Part shown: positions 16,310 through 24,938 of the stretch, piece after piece | How the letters are laid out: each line of letters opens with the position of its first letter | Numbering within the stretch: the first letter of the stretch is position 1 | IMG/VR virus record: IMGVR_UViG_3300030117_007673 | Location: 62,001 to 126,000 of that record | Strand: one strand, 5' to 3' | Length of the DNA: 64,000 nt | Source of the DNA: a virus | Program-made: the position numbers and the translations under genes | Notes under the pieces: model-generated | What the model saw: only the letters and a program-made list of their open reading frames with translations | Database searches by the model: none | What the model was told of the DNA's origin: nothing

Positions 16310-19204
16310 ATGCCAGCACAGAATTTTAAATTTGTTTCGCCCGGAATTTTTATTAATGAAATTGACAATTCGCAGCTTACTGCGACCCCCGAAAATATTG
16401 GACCACTTGTTATTGGACGCTCAGAAAGAGGTCCTTCACTAAGACCAGTTAAAGTTGATTCTTTTTCGGAATTTGTAGAAATTTTTGGTAATCCAATCCC
16501 CGGTGGAAAGGGCGGAGATATTTGGAGAGATGGCAACTATACGGCTCCGACATACGCTGTATATGCAGCCCAGGCATGGTTGCGAAATAATTCTCCCCTT
16601 ACTTTCATTAGACTACTTGGAGATCAGCACACAAATGCAACTTCTGCTGGATATGCCGGCTGGAAACAATCTACAGTTTCAGAAACTCCTGGTGGAGCTT
16701 ATGGGCTTTGGCTTTTTGATAGATATACAACCCCAGAGATTAGTCCATTTACTCAGGGTCAAATGACTGCTTCTCTCGGAGCTGTTTTCTATACAGATAC
16801 CAGTACTTCTCTTGTTCTCTCCGGTGGGCACTCTGCCGTAGATAGAGCAGACCCCGCAGCAGCTGCTCAAGATTGGGTAGGTGGCGCGGAAGGTCAAGGC
16901 GTTCTTCGTGGCTCAGGCTCAGCGGATAGTGACTGGGTAATGTTGATTAACGGAACAAATGGAGACAAAGGCACGGAGAAAATTAGCTTTAACTTCAATA
17001 GAAATAGTGATAAATATATTAGAAAAGTGTTCAACACCAATCCAACGCTTTTGAATTCAACTATCACCTCTGGTAACAAGTACGGTTATTGGCTTGGTGA
17101 GAGCTATGACAGTCATATTGAACATCACGGCGGATTGATTTCTTATGCTGCTATTACAGGACTCTCGTCAAAAGACTCCTCACCAAAGGATTGGTCAGAT
17201 TGGAACTTCGGCGTGAAAAGAGGTGAAACTGGCTACTTTATCGCTCAAGATTTGGGCGTTGCTTCCAACTTCAAAGCAGAGCATGCTCAGAAATTATTTA
17301 AGCTTGTAGCTCTAGATGGCGGCGAAAGTCTTCAAAAGATGGCTAAAGTATCTATTATGGATATTAAACCGTCTTCAAATGACTTCGATCCATATGGAAC
17401 ATTCACCATCGCCTTGAGACATCTTGGAGATACTGATAATGCTCCTGTGTATCTTGAAAAATTCTCAAATTGTAGTTTGAACCCTAATTCTTCAAATTAT
17501 ATCGCAAGAAAGATTGGAGATATGTATAGCGACTGGGATGATGTAGAGAAAAGATATAAGCATTACGGCGCTTATCCAAACGCCTCTAAGTTTTGTAGAG
17601 TAGTTGTTAACGATCAAGTTGCCGAAGGTGTTGCAGATGCGCGATATCTTCCAGTTGGTGTTATCGGACCTTCGAGAATGAAGACTTTCTCCTTCTCGGG
17701 AAGTGCAGAAAATACTGATAATAAATTCTTTGTAACTAGTGACTCCGATATCGTTTCTGGTGCCTCGGATACTGCTCTTTTGACAGGAAGCCAGCATCAA
17801 TTCCATCATGTTTCTGGTGCAAGCTCAAATGTTAAATGGCAATTCCCCAAACTTCCACTTCGTAACATGTCAACAGATGACGATCTTGCGAATCCGCAAT
17901 TGGCGTTCTGGGGAGTCAGAACAAATCGTAGTGGATCTACAAGATTCGATGAGAGCGTTACCGATGTGACAAGAATTGGATTCCCAGGAACCAGCGCTAC
18001 TCCAGCCTCTGTTGACTCTACCTACTTAGAAGATTCATTCATCTTCACGTTGGATGATATCGCTAGAATGTCTTCTGGCAACACTTCCGGTAGTTATCAA
18101 TATGTTTCCGGTAGTCGAACCGGTAATTTCTCTGTGTCTGCACAGAGTGGTTCTTCCTATTTGCTAGAGAATGCAAAACTAAATCGATTTACGACAGTTT
18201 TCGCTGGAGGCTTCGACGGCTTAGATGTCAAGGAAAGAGAACCATTTAGAAATACAAAATTGGGAACTACAAATTCCACTGAATTAAACAATTACGCTTT
18301 CTACTCAGTTAAAAGAGCGATTGATGCAGCCTCAGATGCAGAAGTTGTAGAATACAATTTGGCAACTATTCCAGGTGTAAACAATACCTCATTAACTGAA
18401 CATCTAATCAAAGTTTGTGAAGATCGCGGAGACGCCCTGGCAATTATCGATTTGGAGAATGACTATGTTCCAGACACAGAAGGTACTTCTGCAGAGACTA
18501 GTCGTCTTCCAGAGCCCGAACAAGCCGTAACGTCCCTAAGACAAAGAGGTCTTAACACAAGTTATGGTTGCGCTTACTTCCCATGGGTACAGATTAGAGA
18601 TACTCTCGCTAATCAATTGCTCTGGGCTCCACCTTCAGTTGTAGCTCTTGGCACCATGGCATACAGTGAAAGACAGGAAGAACTTTGGTTCGCTCCCGCA
18701 GGCTTCACCAGAGGTGGGCTTAGCGAAGGTGCCGCAGGTATTCCAGTCACTAATGTGAAAATGCAGTTGAACTCGAGAGAAAGAGATCGACTCTATGCGG
18801 CTAATATTAACCCGATTGCTTCATTCCCAGCAGAAGGTCTTGTAGTGTTTGGTCAAAAGACCCTCCAAGTAACACCATCTGCTCTTGATAGAGTCAATGT
18901 TCGTCGTCTGCTAATTCACCTCAAGAAGGAAGTTTCTAGAATTGCAGCCACTACATTGTTCGAGCAAAATGTGCAATCAACTTGGAATAGATTTGCCGGT
19001 CAGGTTGAAGTATTCCTTAACGATGTTAAATCTGGCTTAGGTTTGACGGACTTCAGGGTCGTATTGGATGAAACTACGACGACTCCTGAATTAGTTGATA
19101 GAAACATTCTTTACGCAAAGGTATTCCTTAAACCGGCCCGCGCTATTGAGTTCATCGCTTTGGACTTTGTTATCACCGATACAGGTGCATCATTCGCAGA
19201 TTAA
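16310..19204 (+). CDS. gp18: Contractile tail sheath protein (T4 gp18-like), oversized
   Basis: Sheath subunit that contracts to drive the tube through the host envelope. The N-terminus (VSPGIFINEIDNSQL) and the end (AIEFIALDFVITDTG) are characteristic of the sheath superfamily, as are GLVVFGQKTL and the LIHLKKEVSRIAATTLFEQN helix in the conserved C-terminal region. At 964 residues it is about 300 longer than T4 gp18 (659); the surplus lies in the middle (residues about 150-620), where sheath proteins carry surface-exposed insertion domains. GAGGAGA precedes the ATG. Tube gene follows. Confidence 0.93.
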   Translation: MPAQNFKFVSPGIFINEIDNSQLTATPENIGPLVIGRSERGPSLRPVKVDSFSEFVEIFGNPIPGGKGGDIWRDGNYTAPTYAVYAAQAWLRNNSPLTFIRLLGDQHTNATSAGYAGWKQSTVSETPGGAYGLWLFDRYTTPEISPFTQGQMTASLGAVFYTDTSTSLVLSGGHSAVDRADPAAAAQDWVGGAEGQGVLRGSGSADSDWVMLINGTNGDKGTEKISFNFNRNSDKYIRKVFNTNPTLLNSTITSGNKYGYWLGESYDSHIEHHGGLISYAAITGLSSKDSSPKDWSDWNFGVKRGETGYFIAQDLGVASNFKAEHAQKLFKLVALDGGESLQKMAKVSIMDIKPSSNDFDPYGTFTIALRHLGDTDNAPVYLEKFSNCSLNPNSSNYIARKIGDMYSDWDDVEKRYKHYGAYPNASKFCRVVVNDQVAEGVADARYLPVGVIGPSRMKTFSFSGSAENTDNKFFVTSDSDIVSGASDTALLTGSQHQFHHVSGASSNVKWQFPKLPLRNMSTDDDLANPQLAFWGVRTNRSGSTRFDESVTDVTRIGFPGTSATPASVDSTYLEDSFIFTLDDIARMSSGNTSGSYQYVSGSRTGNFSVSAQSGSSYLLENAKLNRFTTVFAGGFDGLDVKEREPFRNTKLGTTNSTELNNYAFYSVKRAIDAASDAEVVEYNLATIPGVNNTSLTEHLIKVCEDRGDALAIIDLENDYVPDTEGTSAETSRLPEPEQAVTSLRQRGLNTSYGCAYFPWVQIRDTLANQLLWAPPSVVALGTMAYSERQEELWFAPAGFTRGGLSEGAAGIPVTNVKMQLNSRERDRLYAANINPIASFPAEGLVVFGQKTLQVTPSALDRVNVRRLLIHLKKEVSRIAATTLFEQNVQSTWNRFAGQVEVFLNDVKSGLGLTDFRVVLDETTTTPELVDRNILYAKVFLKPARAIEFIALDFVITDTGASFAD

Positions 19205-19227
19205 TTAAGGATTTTTTATTACGCTTT

Positions 19228-19235
19228 ACTATTTA
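19228..19235 (+). promoter_or_regulatory. Putative late promoter (ACTATTTA)
   Basis: ACTATTTA in the 56-base gap between sheath and tube genes, 26-33 bases upstream of the tube start. It could supply extra tube mRNA. Confidence 0.55.
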
Positions 19236-19260
19236 GCTTTGAAGAGGAGACAACAAAACA

Positions 19261-19785
19261 ATGGCAAATAATAGATTTTGGGCCGATAGTAGACTAGAGC
19301 CAAAAAGGCAGCATAGGTGGCTTCTTTTTATAGGTGGGCGGGCAAAGATCCCCGCGTACATCATCAAAAAGGTTGATAAACCAAAGATTACAGTTAACTC
19401 AACTGAGCATAAGTTTTTTGGTCACTCCTTCTTCTACCCAGGTCATGTTACTTGGGATCAAACAGCAGTAACGCTTGTTGATCCTATTGACCCGGACACT
19501 TCCAATATTCTTTATGGAGCTATTCGTGCGGCAGGTTATGATCCTCCCACTGATAGAGATGGAGACGCCCCTCACACCGTATCAAAGGCGAAAGCCACGA
19601 ATCATTTAGGTCAGATTAGACTCCAGCAAATGGATCCTGATAATAAGCCAGTTGAAACTTGGAAATTATTCAATCCATGGATCTTAGATGTAGCCTGGGG
19701 ATCGCTTGATTATTCGTCTGACGATATGGTAGAGCTTCAGGTGACTTTCCGTTACGATTATGCTACCTATAAGCGAGGCGGATAA
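19261..19785 (+). CDS. gp19: Tail tube protein (T4 gp19-like)
   Basis: A 174-residue protein following the sheath gene. Features of tube proteins include the N-terminal RHRW-like segment (KRQHRWLLFIGG), FYPGHVTWDQTAVTLVDP and a C-terminal beta pattern LDVAWGSLDYSSDDMVELQVTFRYDYA. It is close in length to T4 gp19 (163). It polymerises on the tape measure into the inner tube. GAGGAGA Shine-Dalgarno upstream. A short gap separates it from the tail-assembly gene. Confidence 0.9.
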   Translation: MANNRFWADSRLEPKRQHRWLLFIGGRAKIPAYIIKKVDKPKITVNSTEHKFFGHSFFYPGHVTWDQTAVTLVDPIDPDTSNILYGAIRAAGYDPPTDRDGDAPHTVSKAKATNHLGQIRLQQMDPDNKPVETWKLFNPWILDVAWGSLDYSSDDMVELQVTFRYDYATYKRGG

Positions 19786-19801
19786 TAACTAAGAGGTAAT
19801 T

Positions 19802-20650
19802 ATGACAGTTAGAAATAACGAGGATCGAGTAGGTGCTCCGATCCAAGACAGCGCTCCTGTAGAGCAAATGGCACAAAGCAATGAAACTTTTTCATTCGCC
19901 ACACCTACCGAATTTGTTGATTTACCAACAAAGGGTAAGTGCTATCCTGAAGGTCATCCACTGTACAACCAAGAGACAGTGGAGATTCGTTACATGACCG
20001 CAAAAGACGAGGATATTTTAACCTCCCAATCTCTTTTAAAGAAGGGGTTGGCAATTGACAGGCTCTTGCAGAATGTCATTGTCGACAAAAGTATAAAAGT
20101 TGGCGAACTTTACACAGGCGATAAAAATGCCATTCTTATTGCAGCAAGAATCACAGGGTATGGTGAAGATTATTCTGCCAATTTAACCTGTCCAGCTTGC
20201 GGTCATGTTGAGAGACATGATTTTAATTTGTCTGATGTAAGGATTAACCACGGAGAAGATGAAGTGCCCGGCGTTACGAGAACGAAGAACAATACTTTTG
20301 TTTTTGAATTGCCTAAAAGTAAAGTGTCAGTTGAAGTAAAGATGATAACCGGACTTGAAGAGAAAAAGTTGTCTGACTTGGCTGAAAAGCGTAAAAAGTT
20401 AAAAATGCCTGAAGCTCCCTTGACGGACCAATTCAGATCTATAATCGTGTCCGTCAACGGACACACAAGCAAAGACGCTTTAGAGTCTTTTATTGAAAAT
20501 ATGCCGGCACTTGATTCCAAATATCTCAGGGGAATGTACGCTAGAATCACTCCCAATGTAGACATGACGCAAGTTGTAACTTGCTCTAATTGCTCTAGTG
20601 AATCGGAGGTACAGATACCGTTCACGGTAGACTTTTTTTGGCCTAAGTGA
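19802..20650 (+). CDS. Zinc-ribbon tail-assembly / baseplate-hub protein (T4 gp26-like), frame-0 product
   Basis: A 282-residue protein resembling the T4 baseplate hub assembly family (gp26/gp51-type): VDLPTKGKCYPEGHPL and EIRYMTAKDEDILTS near the N-terminus, and a zinc ribbon from CPACG (Cys130, Cys133) and CSNC near residue 263. It sits exactly between tail tube and tape measure, the position of tail-assembly chaperones in most long-tailed phages. The frame closes shortly after a run of seven T (20633-20639); the +1 frame then continues for 61 codons with family-like sequence, so a longer frameshifted product is likely (see next entry). Confidence 0.8.
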   Translation: MTVRNNEDRVGAPIQDSAPVEQMAQSNETFSFATPTEFVDLPTKGKCYPEGHPLYNQETVEIRYMTAKDEDILTSQSLLKKGLAIDRLLQNVIVDKSIKVGELYTGDKNAILIAARITGYGEDYSANLTCPACGHVERHDFNLSDVRINHGEDEVPGVTRTKNNTFVFELPKSKVSVEVKMITGLEEKKLSDLAEKRKKLKMPEAPLTDQFRSIIVSVNGHTSKDALESFIENMPALDSKYLRGMYARITPNVDMTQVVTCSNCSSESEVQIPFTVDFFWPK

Positions 20651-20825
20651 TGAGTATATAGAGCAAGTGTATGAGACATTCTTCTTTTTAAAGTATCATG
20701 GAGGATTCAGTTTTACCGAAGCTTATAACCTTCCGGTCAAAATTAGAGCATGGTTCACTCAAAGATTAATCAATCAACTCGAAACAGAGCGAGAAGAAGT
20801 AGAAAAGGCGCAAGGAAAGAGATAA
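20640..20825 (+). CDS. +1 frameshift extension of the tail-assembly protein
   Basis: Open frame without its own good start, entered if ribosomes slip +1 (or -2) on TTT TTT TGG: the P-site tRNA-Phe can re-pair on the same TTT one base on, and the next codon is GGC. It adds 61 residues starting GLSDEYIEQVYETFFFLKYH and ending in a charged helix (EREEVEKAQGKR). The segment GGFSFTEAYNLPVKIRAWF is clearly protein-like. The fusion would be about 340 residues. Alternatives are a homopolymer sequencing error or a separate gene from the GTG at 20667. Tail-assembly chaperone frameshifts are conserved in tailed phages, supporting real expression. Confidence 0.75.
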   Translation, partial: GLSDEYIEQVYETFFFLKYHGGFSFTEAYNLPVKIRAWFTQRLINQLETEREEVEKAQGKR

Positions 20826-20839
20826 AATAGTATTTCAAA

Positions 20840-20848
20840 ACTATTTAT
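20840..20848 (+). promoter_or_regulatory. Putative late promoter (ACTATTTAT)
   Basis: ACTATTTAT 20-28 bases upstream of the next small tail gene, in a 42-base gap, so it may start the transcript that contains the tape measure. Confidence 0.55.
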
Positions 20849-20867
20849 GGTTTAGAGGACCAATTTT

Positions 20868-21206
20868 ATGGCAAAGCTAAACGAAGACAAAATTTCAGAA
20901 GTAACAATTGATTTCTCAAAGATCAGAGATAAGAGAATTGATGAAAGTTATTTGACACAACTTGGTACTGTTGTTGGGTACGCCTTGGAAAAGATGTTTG
21001 CAGGAGCTGGAACTCTATTGAATGTCCGTGGAACTAATGCGGAAATTGGAGCGTTCTTAACCGCCCTGACAGCGGAAAAAAATTACCTTCAAAAGTTTAT
21101 GCAATATGGACTTGGAGACAAAAAGACTTATGAGTCTCGTTATAAGTTAGACTCTGCCGTTAAGAATTTTGAAAGAGAAACCGGTTTAAAGTGGCCGATG
21201 AAATAA
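20868..21206 (+). CDS. Small tail-assembly-region protein, unknown
   Basis: A 112-residue helical protein with no recognised domain, placed between the tail-assembly protein and the tape measure. It starts AKLNEDKISEVTIDFSKI and contains a central hydrophobic helix (GTVVGYALEKMFAGAGTLL). AGAGGA precedes the ATG. Position suggests a second chaperone or tape-measure partner; this is inference only. Confidence 0.75.
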   Translation: MAKLNEDKISEVTIDFSKIRDKRIDESYLTQLGTVVGYALEKMFAGAGTLLNVRGTNAEIGAFLTALTAEKNYLQKFMQYGLGDKKTYESRYKLDSAVKNFERETGLKWPMK

Positions 21207-21218
21207 GGGGCTTAACCG

Positions 21219-23840
21219 ATGGCAGATGAAAAAGACATAAAAGCTGAATTAAAAGTACAAGAATTACAAAAAGTAAGAGCTGATTTTATAAAGAAAGAAT
21301 TGGAAGCTCAAGAGAAGCTTACAAAATTAAAAAATAAATATGTTTCAGAATTAGATCTAGAAATACAGAGAAGAAAAACCGTTGCTGAGCTTGACGAAGA
21401 ATACGTAGATGTGCTAATGGCCACAAACGAATCGTTAAAATCTCAGTTAGAAACTAGAAAACAGAACCTCGAAAAAGCCATCGAAGAGGGGAAAATTACT
21501 GCACAGCAGCAAAAAGCCGACGAAGAAAAAATAGCGCATCTCGAAGCGATGAACGCGCTCACCAAAGAACAACGTGAAGAGTTAGCTAAGGAGTACTCCG
21601 AAAGAGTCAAAATCAATCAAGAGTTTGAAAAGACTGTTGGCCATGCCACCGCCTTTGGCAAAAGAATGACTGGTCTTCTCGGATTGGGGATAGACTTCGG
21701 TGATACATTTATTGGAGGGCTTGCGAATTCAGGCAAGCTAATGCTAGATTTAACTGCCAAATCAGGAAATCTTGGTAAAGTTATGAGTAGCAAACTGATG
21801 TCAATGGGGCCGCAGCTTCTTGGGTTGGTGGCGACTAGAACAGAGGAGCTTTTTACAGCTACAGATAGTCTGGTTTCAGGTTTTGTTAGGGCAACCGGAG
21901 CAAATGAAGAATTTAGAGATTCTTTGATCGATGGAATGAATGCGGCTCGTGGAATGGGCCTATCCATTCAAAATGCAGGTGTGGCAACGCAGGCACTTTT
22001 TGAAAGCACAGTAGCGTTCAGAAGGGCTTCGGCACAAGGTCGAGAAAGCATGATTCTTTTCACCTCTACTTTAGAACAAGCAGGTGTAGACTCGCAAGCG
22101 ACAGCCAGAAACATACAAATACTTTCTAAGACCTTGAATATAGCCGGTGAGGATGCGGCAAAAGAAGCGAGTAAATTGGTGACGCTAGCCACAAGTATTG
22201 GACGACCAATAAGTCAAGTTTCCGCTGACTTTGCAGAGGCCGCAAGTACCATTTCTGCGCACGGTCAAGATATGATGCAGGTCTTTTCAGAGTTATCCGC
22301 AGCTTCAGAGGCAACAGGGTTGTCGATGGGTAATTTGTTGGGAATCGCAGCGCAATTTGACACTTTTGATTCTGCAGCATCTGCTGTTGGTAGATTAAAC
22401 AGTATTATGGGTGGACCATATCTCAACAGTATTGAGATGGTATATATGAGTGAATCCGAAAGAATCAGGGCAATGCTTGAAGCAACAGAATTGTCTGGCG
22501 TGTCTTTTGAATCAATGAGTAGGCTTGAGAGAAGGGCCTTCGCTGCTGCCGCCGGTATTACTGATATGGCGCAAGCCAATGAGTTGTTCTCTGGTGGCCT
22601 CGCCGCATATGATGATGCTCAAGCAAGAGCAGATCTTAATGCCGCTTCACAGGAAAAGTTAGCCGAGTTGGCGAAAGAGTCTACAACAATGTTTGAAAAT
22701 CTTTCGAACGCGTTAAATGCGTTAGCAGTGAGCATGGCACCGATTATAAACGTTTTTAGGTTAATGATTGAGGGACTGTCAATGTTTCTAAATCTTGGTG
22801 ATGGACTTATAGGCAAGCTTGTTGGTATCGGCGTTGCGATGAAGAGCGTAATTGTCTCTTTCAAACTTTTAATGATAGGCATGGCTAAACTCATACCTGT
22901 CTCTATGCAATGGAATATGATTGCAGCCATGTTGACAGCTAAACAAAGTTTCTTGGCCCTTAAAACTACTCTTGCCACGATAGCTCAAAAGGCCTACGCC
23001 GCCGCAATTGCAAAATGGAATGCTGTAAGTATATTACAAAAAGCTTTAATGATTGCGACTATACCACTATTAGCTGCAAAAACCGCCGGAACTATGTTGA
23101 TGACCGGCGCTTGGGGCTTAGCAAAGATAGCGGTGACAGCCTTTGGTATTGCTTTTAATGTAGCTACACTTGGCATACCTCTTCTAATTGCGGGAATTGT
23201 TGCAGCTATTGTAGGTATAGTTTACTACTGGGATGAAGTGACAGCAGCCTTTGGCACTGGGTTTGATTTTATTGCTGGTAAATTCAGCGATTTGGGAGCG
23301 TTTGTAAAAAACATGTTCACTGACGTCGGAACATTTTTGTTAGGACTGGTAGATTTATGGTTCCTTCCCCTACGAACGCTTATTAACAGTGTCCTTGGTG
23401 GAATAAATCTTGTCGCCGGCGCAGTGGGAAGCGATATGAAATTGAAACTTATACCAACAGTGACCGAAATGGCTGGAATGCAAGAGGGCGGCACGTTGAC
23501 TCAAGGATCTGCAATTGTAGGTGAGACAGCTGGCGGGCCTGAGTTGCTTACAAACACTCCTGCAGGTCCAAAGATCACACCATTGCCAGGTGGAGGTAAA
23601 GGTATAAATTCTGGAGCAAATCTTGTAGCCGCGCTGCAGGAAAACACAGCAACAATGAAGGCAATGATGGCTGCAACAGGCGGAGGAGGAGGAGGAGAAG
23701 GTGGAGATAGGCCAGCAGAGATAGTCGTAAATATGGGAACTCAACAACTTCGATTAGCCGCGAGAGTTCTTAATGGTGCAATTAATAATCTTCCCGAGAA
23801 GGACATTGCGCTTAGATATGACGGCGTAGGGAGAGCGTAG
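21219..23840 (+). CDS. Tail tape measure protein
   Basis: An 873-residue protein with an N-terminal coiled coil (residues 1-140), a helical middle, several hydrophobic helices (residues about 540-690; two or three could cross a membrane) and a glycine-rich C-terminal part with GGTLTQGSAIVGETAGGPELL, a motif seen at the end of many tape measures. Length, helical content, hydrophobic segments and place after tube and assembly genes identify it. It sets tail length and is expelled during ejection. At roughly 1.5 angstrom per residue the tail would be about 130 nm, a rough inference. Confidence 0.88.
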   Translation: MADEKDIKAELKVQELQKVRADFIKKELEAQEKLTKLKNKYVSELDLEIQRRKTVAELDEEYVDVLMATNESLKSQLETRKQNLEKAIEEGKITAQQQKADEEKIAHLEAMNALTKEQREELAKEYSERVKINQEFEKTVGHATAFGKRMTGLLGLGIDFGDTFIGGLANSGKLMLDLTAKSGNLGKVMSSKLMSMGPQLLGLVATRTEELFTATDSLVSGFVRATGANEEFRDSLIDGMNAARGMGLSIQNAGVATQALFESTVAFRRASAQGRESMILFTSTLEQAGVDSQATARNIQILSKTLNIAGEDAAKEASKLVTLATSIGRPISQVSADFAEAASTISAHGQDMMQVFSELSAASEATGLSMGNLLGIAAQFDTFDSAASAVGRLNSIMGGPYLNSIEMVYMSESERIRAMLEATELSGVSFESMSRLERRAFAAAAGITDMAQANELFSGGLAAYDDAQARADLNAASQEKLAELAKESTTMFENLSNALNALAVSMAPIINVFRLMIEGLSMFLNLGDGLIGKLVGIGVAMKSVIVSFKLLMIGMAKLIPVSMQWNMIAAMLTAKQSFLALKTTLATIAQKAYAAAIAKWNAVSILQKALMIATIPLLAAKTAGTMLMTGAWGLAKIAVTAFGIAFNVATLGIPLLIAGIVAAIVGIVYYWDEVTAAFGTGFDFIAGKFSDLGAFVKNMFTDVGTFLLGLVDLWFLPLRTLINSVLGGINLVAGAVGSDMKLKLIPTVTEMAGMQEGGTLTQGSAIVGETAGGPELLTNTPAGPKITPLPGGGKGINSGANLVAALQENTATMKAMMAATGGGGGGEGGDRPAEIVVNMGTQQLRLAARVLNGAINNLPEKDIALRYDGVGRA

Positions 23841-23842
23841 AA

Positions 23843-24589
23843 ATGGCAATTAATGAATTTAAACATGGTGATAGATCAGATATTCTAGCCAACAAAGAGA
23901 ATCTGACTATTGATATTTACAGTGTTGTAACTAAGAGAAACGTCAAGTTTAAGGCTTTTATAACACAGTTTATTGATTCTTTTGATACCAATTATGATGA
24001 TGAGTTTTTTGGGGGCAATATCGAGCCAAGTAAAAAAATGACTTCTGTTGTCCGAAAGATTTCTTTAGGATGGGATGTTGTTGCGAATGGTGTTGATGAA
24101 GCAAAAGAAAACACACAGCGTGCTTCTGCTTTGTTCCAGATGCTATACCCAAAGAGGACGCTTGAAGATGGTCAGTTTTTCGCACAAAGCGGTGGCACAC
24201 CACTTTTTAAGATTAGATTTTTAAATTTGATTGGAAAAGCCGGAATGCCATGGGGTCCAGCCAGCACTAGTGGCTTGTTGGGGTACTTGGATGGGCTTTC
24301 GTATGATGTTGATCCGACGATGGGATTTTTCAAAAACCCAAATAATCACAACGAAGTATATCCGCAATATATTAAATTTTCTTGTATGTTTTATCCTCAA
24401 AACATAATTCCTCCATCTCACGTAGAAGGCGAGGAAGGATTTAATCTGGATAAGTATCCTTATCAGACGGATCCGAAATTCTCAAATAGAACACCCTCTA
24501 CTCCCACAGGAGATCCGGGAGATAGTCAACAAAGTACAGCTGTCGACAACCTTTTACAATCGACTCTTGAAGGATTAGGTTTTGGATAA
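23843..24589 (+). CDS. Baseplate / tube-initiation-type protein
   Basis: A 248-residue protein immediately after the tape measure. Sequence features such as TKRNVKFKAFITQFIDSF, GIxxxP-poor beta strands and GLSYDVDPTMGFF are similar in style to tube-cap/tube-initiator proteins (T4 gp48/gp54), which also follow the tape measure in T4, but I cannot confirm homology by eye. The last 40 residues are polar and probably disordered. It overlaps the next gene by one base (TAATG). Confidence 0.65.
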   Translation: MAINEFKHGDRSDILANKENLTIDIYSVVTKRNVKFKAFITQFIDSFDTNYDDEFFGGNIEPSKKMTSVVRKISLGWDVVANGVDEAKENTQRASALFQMLYPKRTLEDGQFFAQSGGTPLFKIRFLNLIGKAGMPWGPASTSGLLGYLDGLSYDVDPTMGFFKNPNNHNEVYPQYIKFSCMFYPQNIIPPSHVEGEEGFNLDKYPYQTDPKFSNRTPSTPTGDPGDSQQSTAVDNLLQSTLEGLGFG

Positions 24590-24930
24590 TGGGTATTAGA
24601 ACATCAAATAAAAACAAAGTAGTAAACGACTCAGAGATATATAAAAATTCTGAGATGTTTAAAAACAGGGGAGTGAAACAAGTTACTCAATATACAACAC
24701 CCAACATAAGGCACCCAAATGCGGAAGAGATGAAAAGATTCATGGTTATAAACCATATATGGAAGATTGGAGACAGATTTTATAAACTTGCATATGAACA
24801 CTATGGAGATTCAAAGTATTGGTGGGTCATAGCCTGGTTTAATCAAAAACCTTTAGAGTCTGACTTTAAAATTGGAGACATCGTACTCATTCCAAAACCT
24901 TTGGAAGAAGCATTAACTTATTTCGAGTGA
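24589..24930 (+). CDS. LysM-like baseplate protein (T4 gp53-like)
   Basis: A 113-residue protein. Its second half (IWKIGDRFYKLAYEHYGDSKYWWVIA, broken here as IWKIGDRFYKLA...YWWVIAWFN...FKIGDIVLIPKP) is a LysM-like fold as found in the gp53-type baseplate wedge protein and in phage X-like proteins. Such domains dock baseplate or hub parts rather than bind cell wall. It is coupled to the previous gene by TAATG and followed by a large baseplate gene. Confidence 0.7.
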   Translation: MGIRTSNKNKVVNDSEIYKNSEMFKNRGVKQVTQYTTPNIRHPNAEEMKRFMVINHIWKIGDRFYKLAYEHYGDSKYWWVIAWFNQKPLESDFKIGDIVLIPKPLEEALTYFE

Positions 24931-24938
24931 GAAAATAA

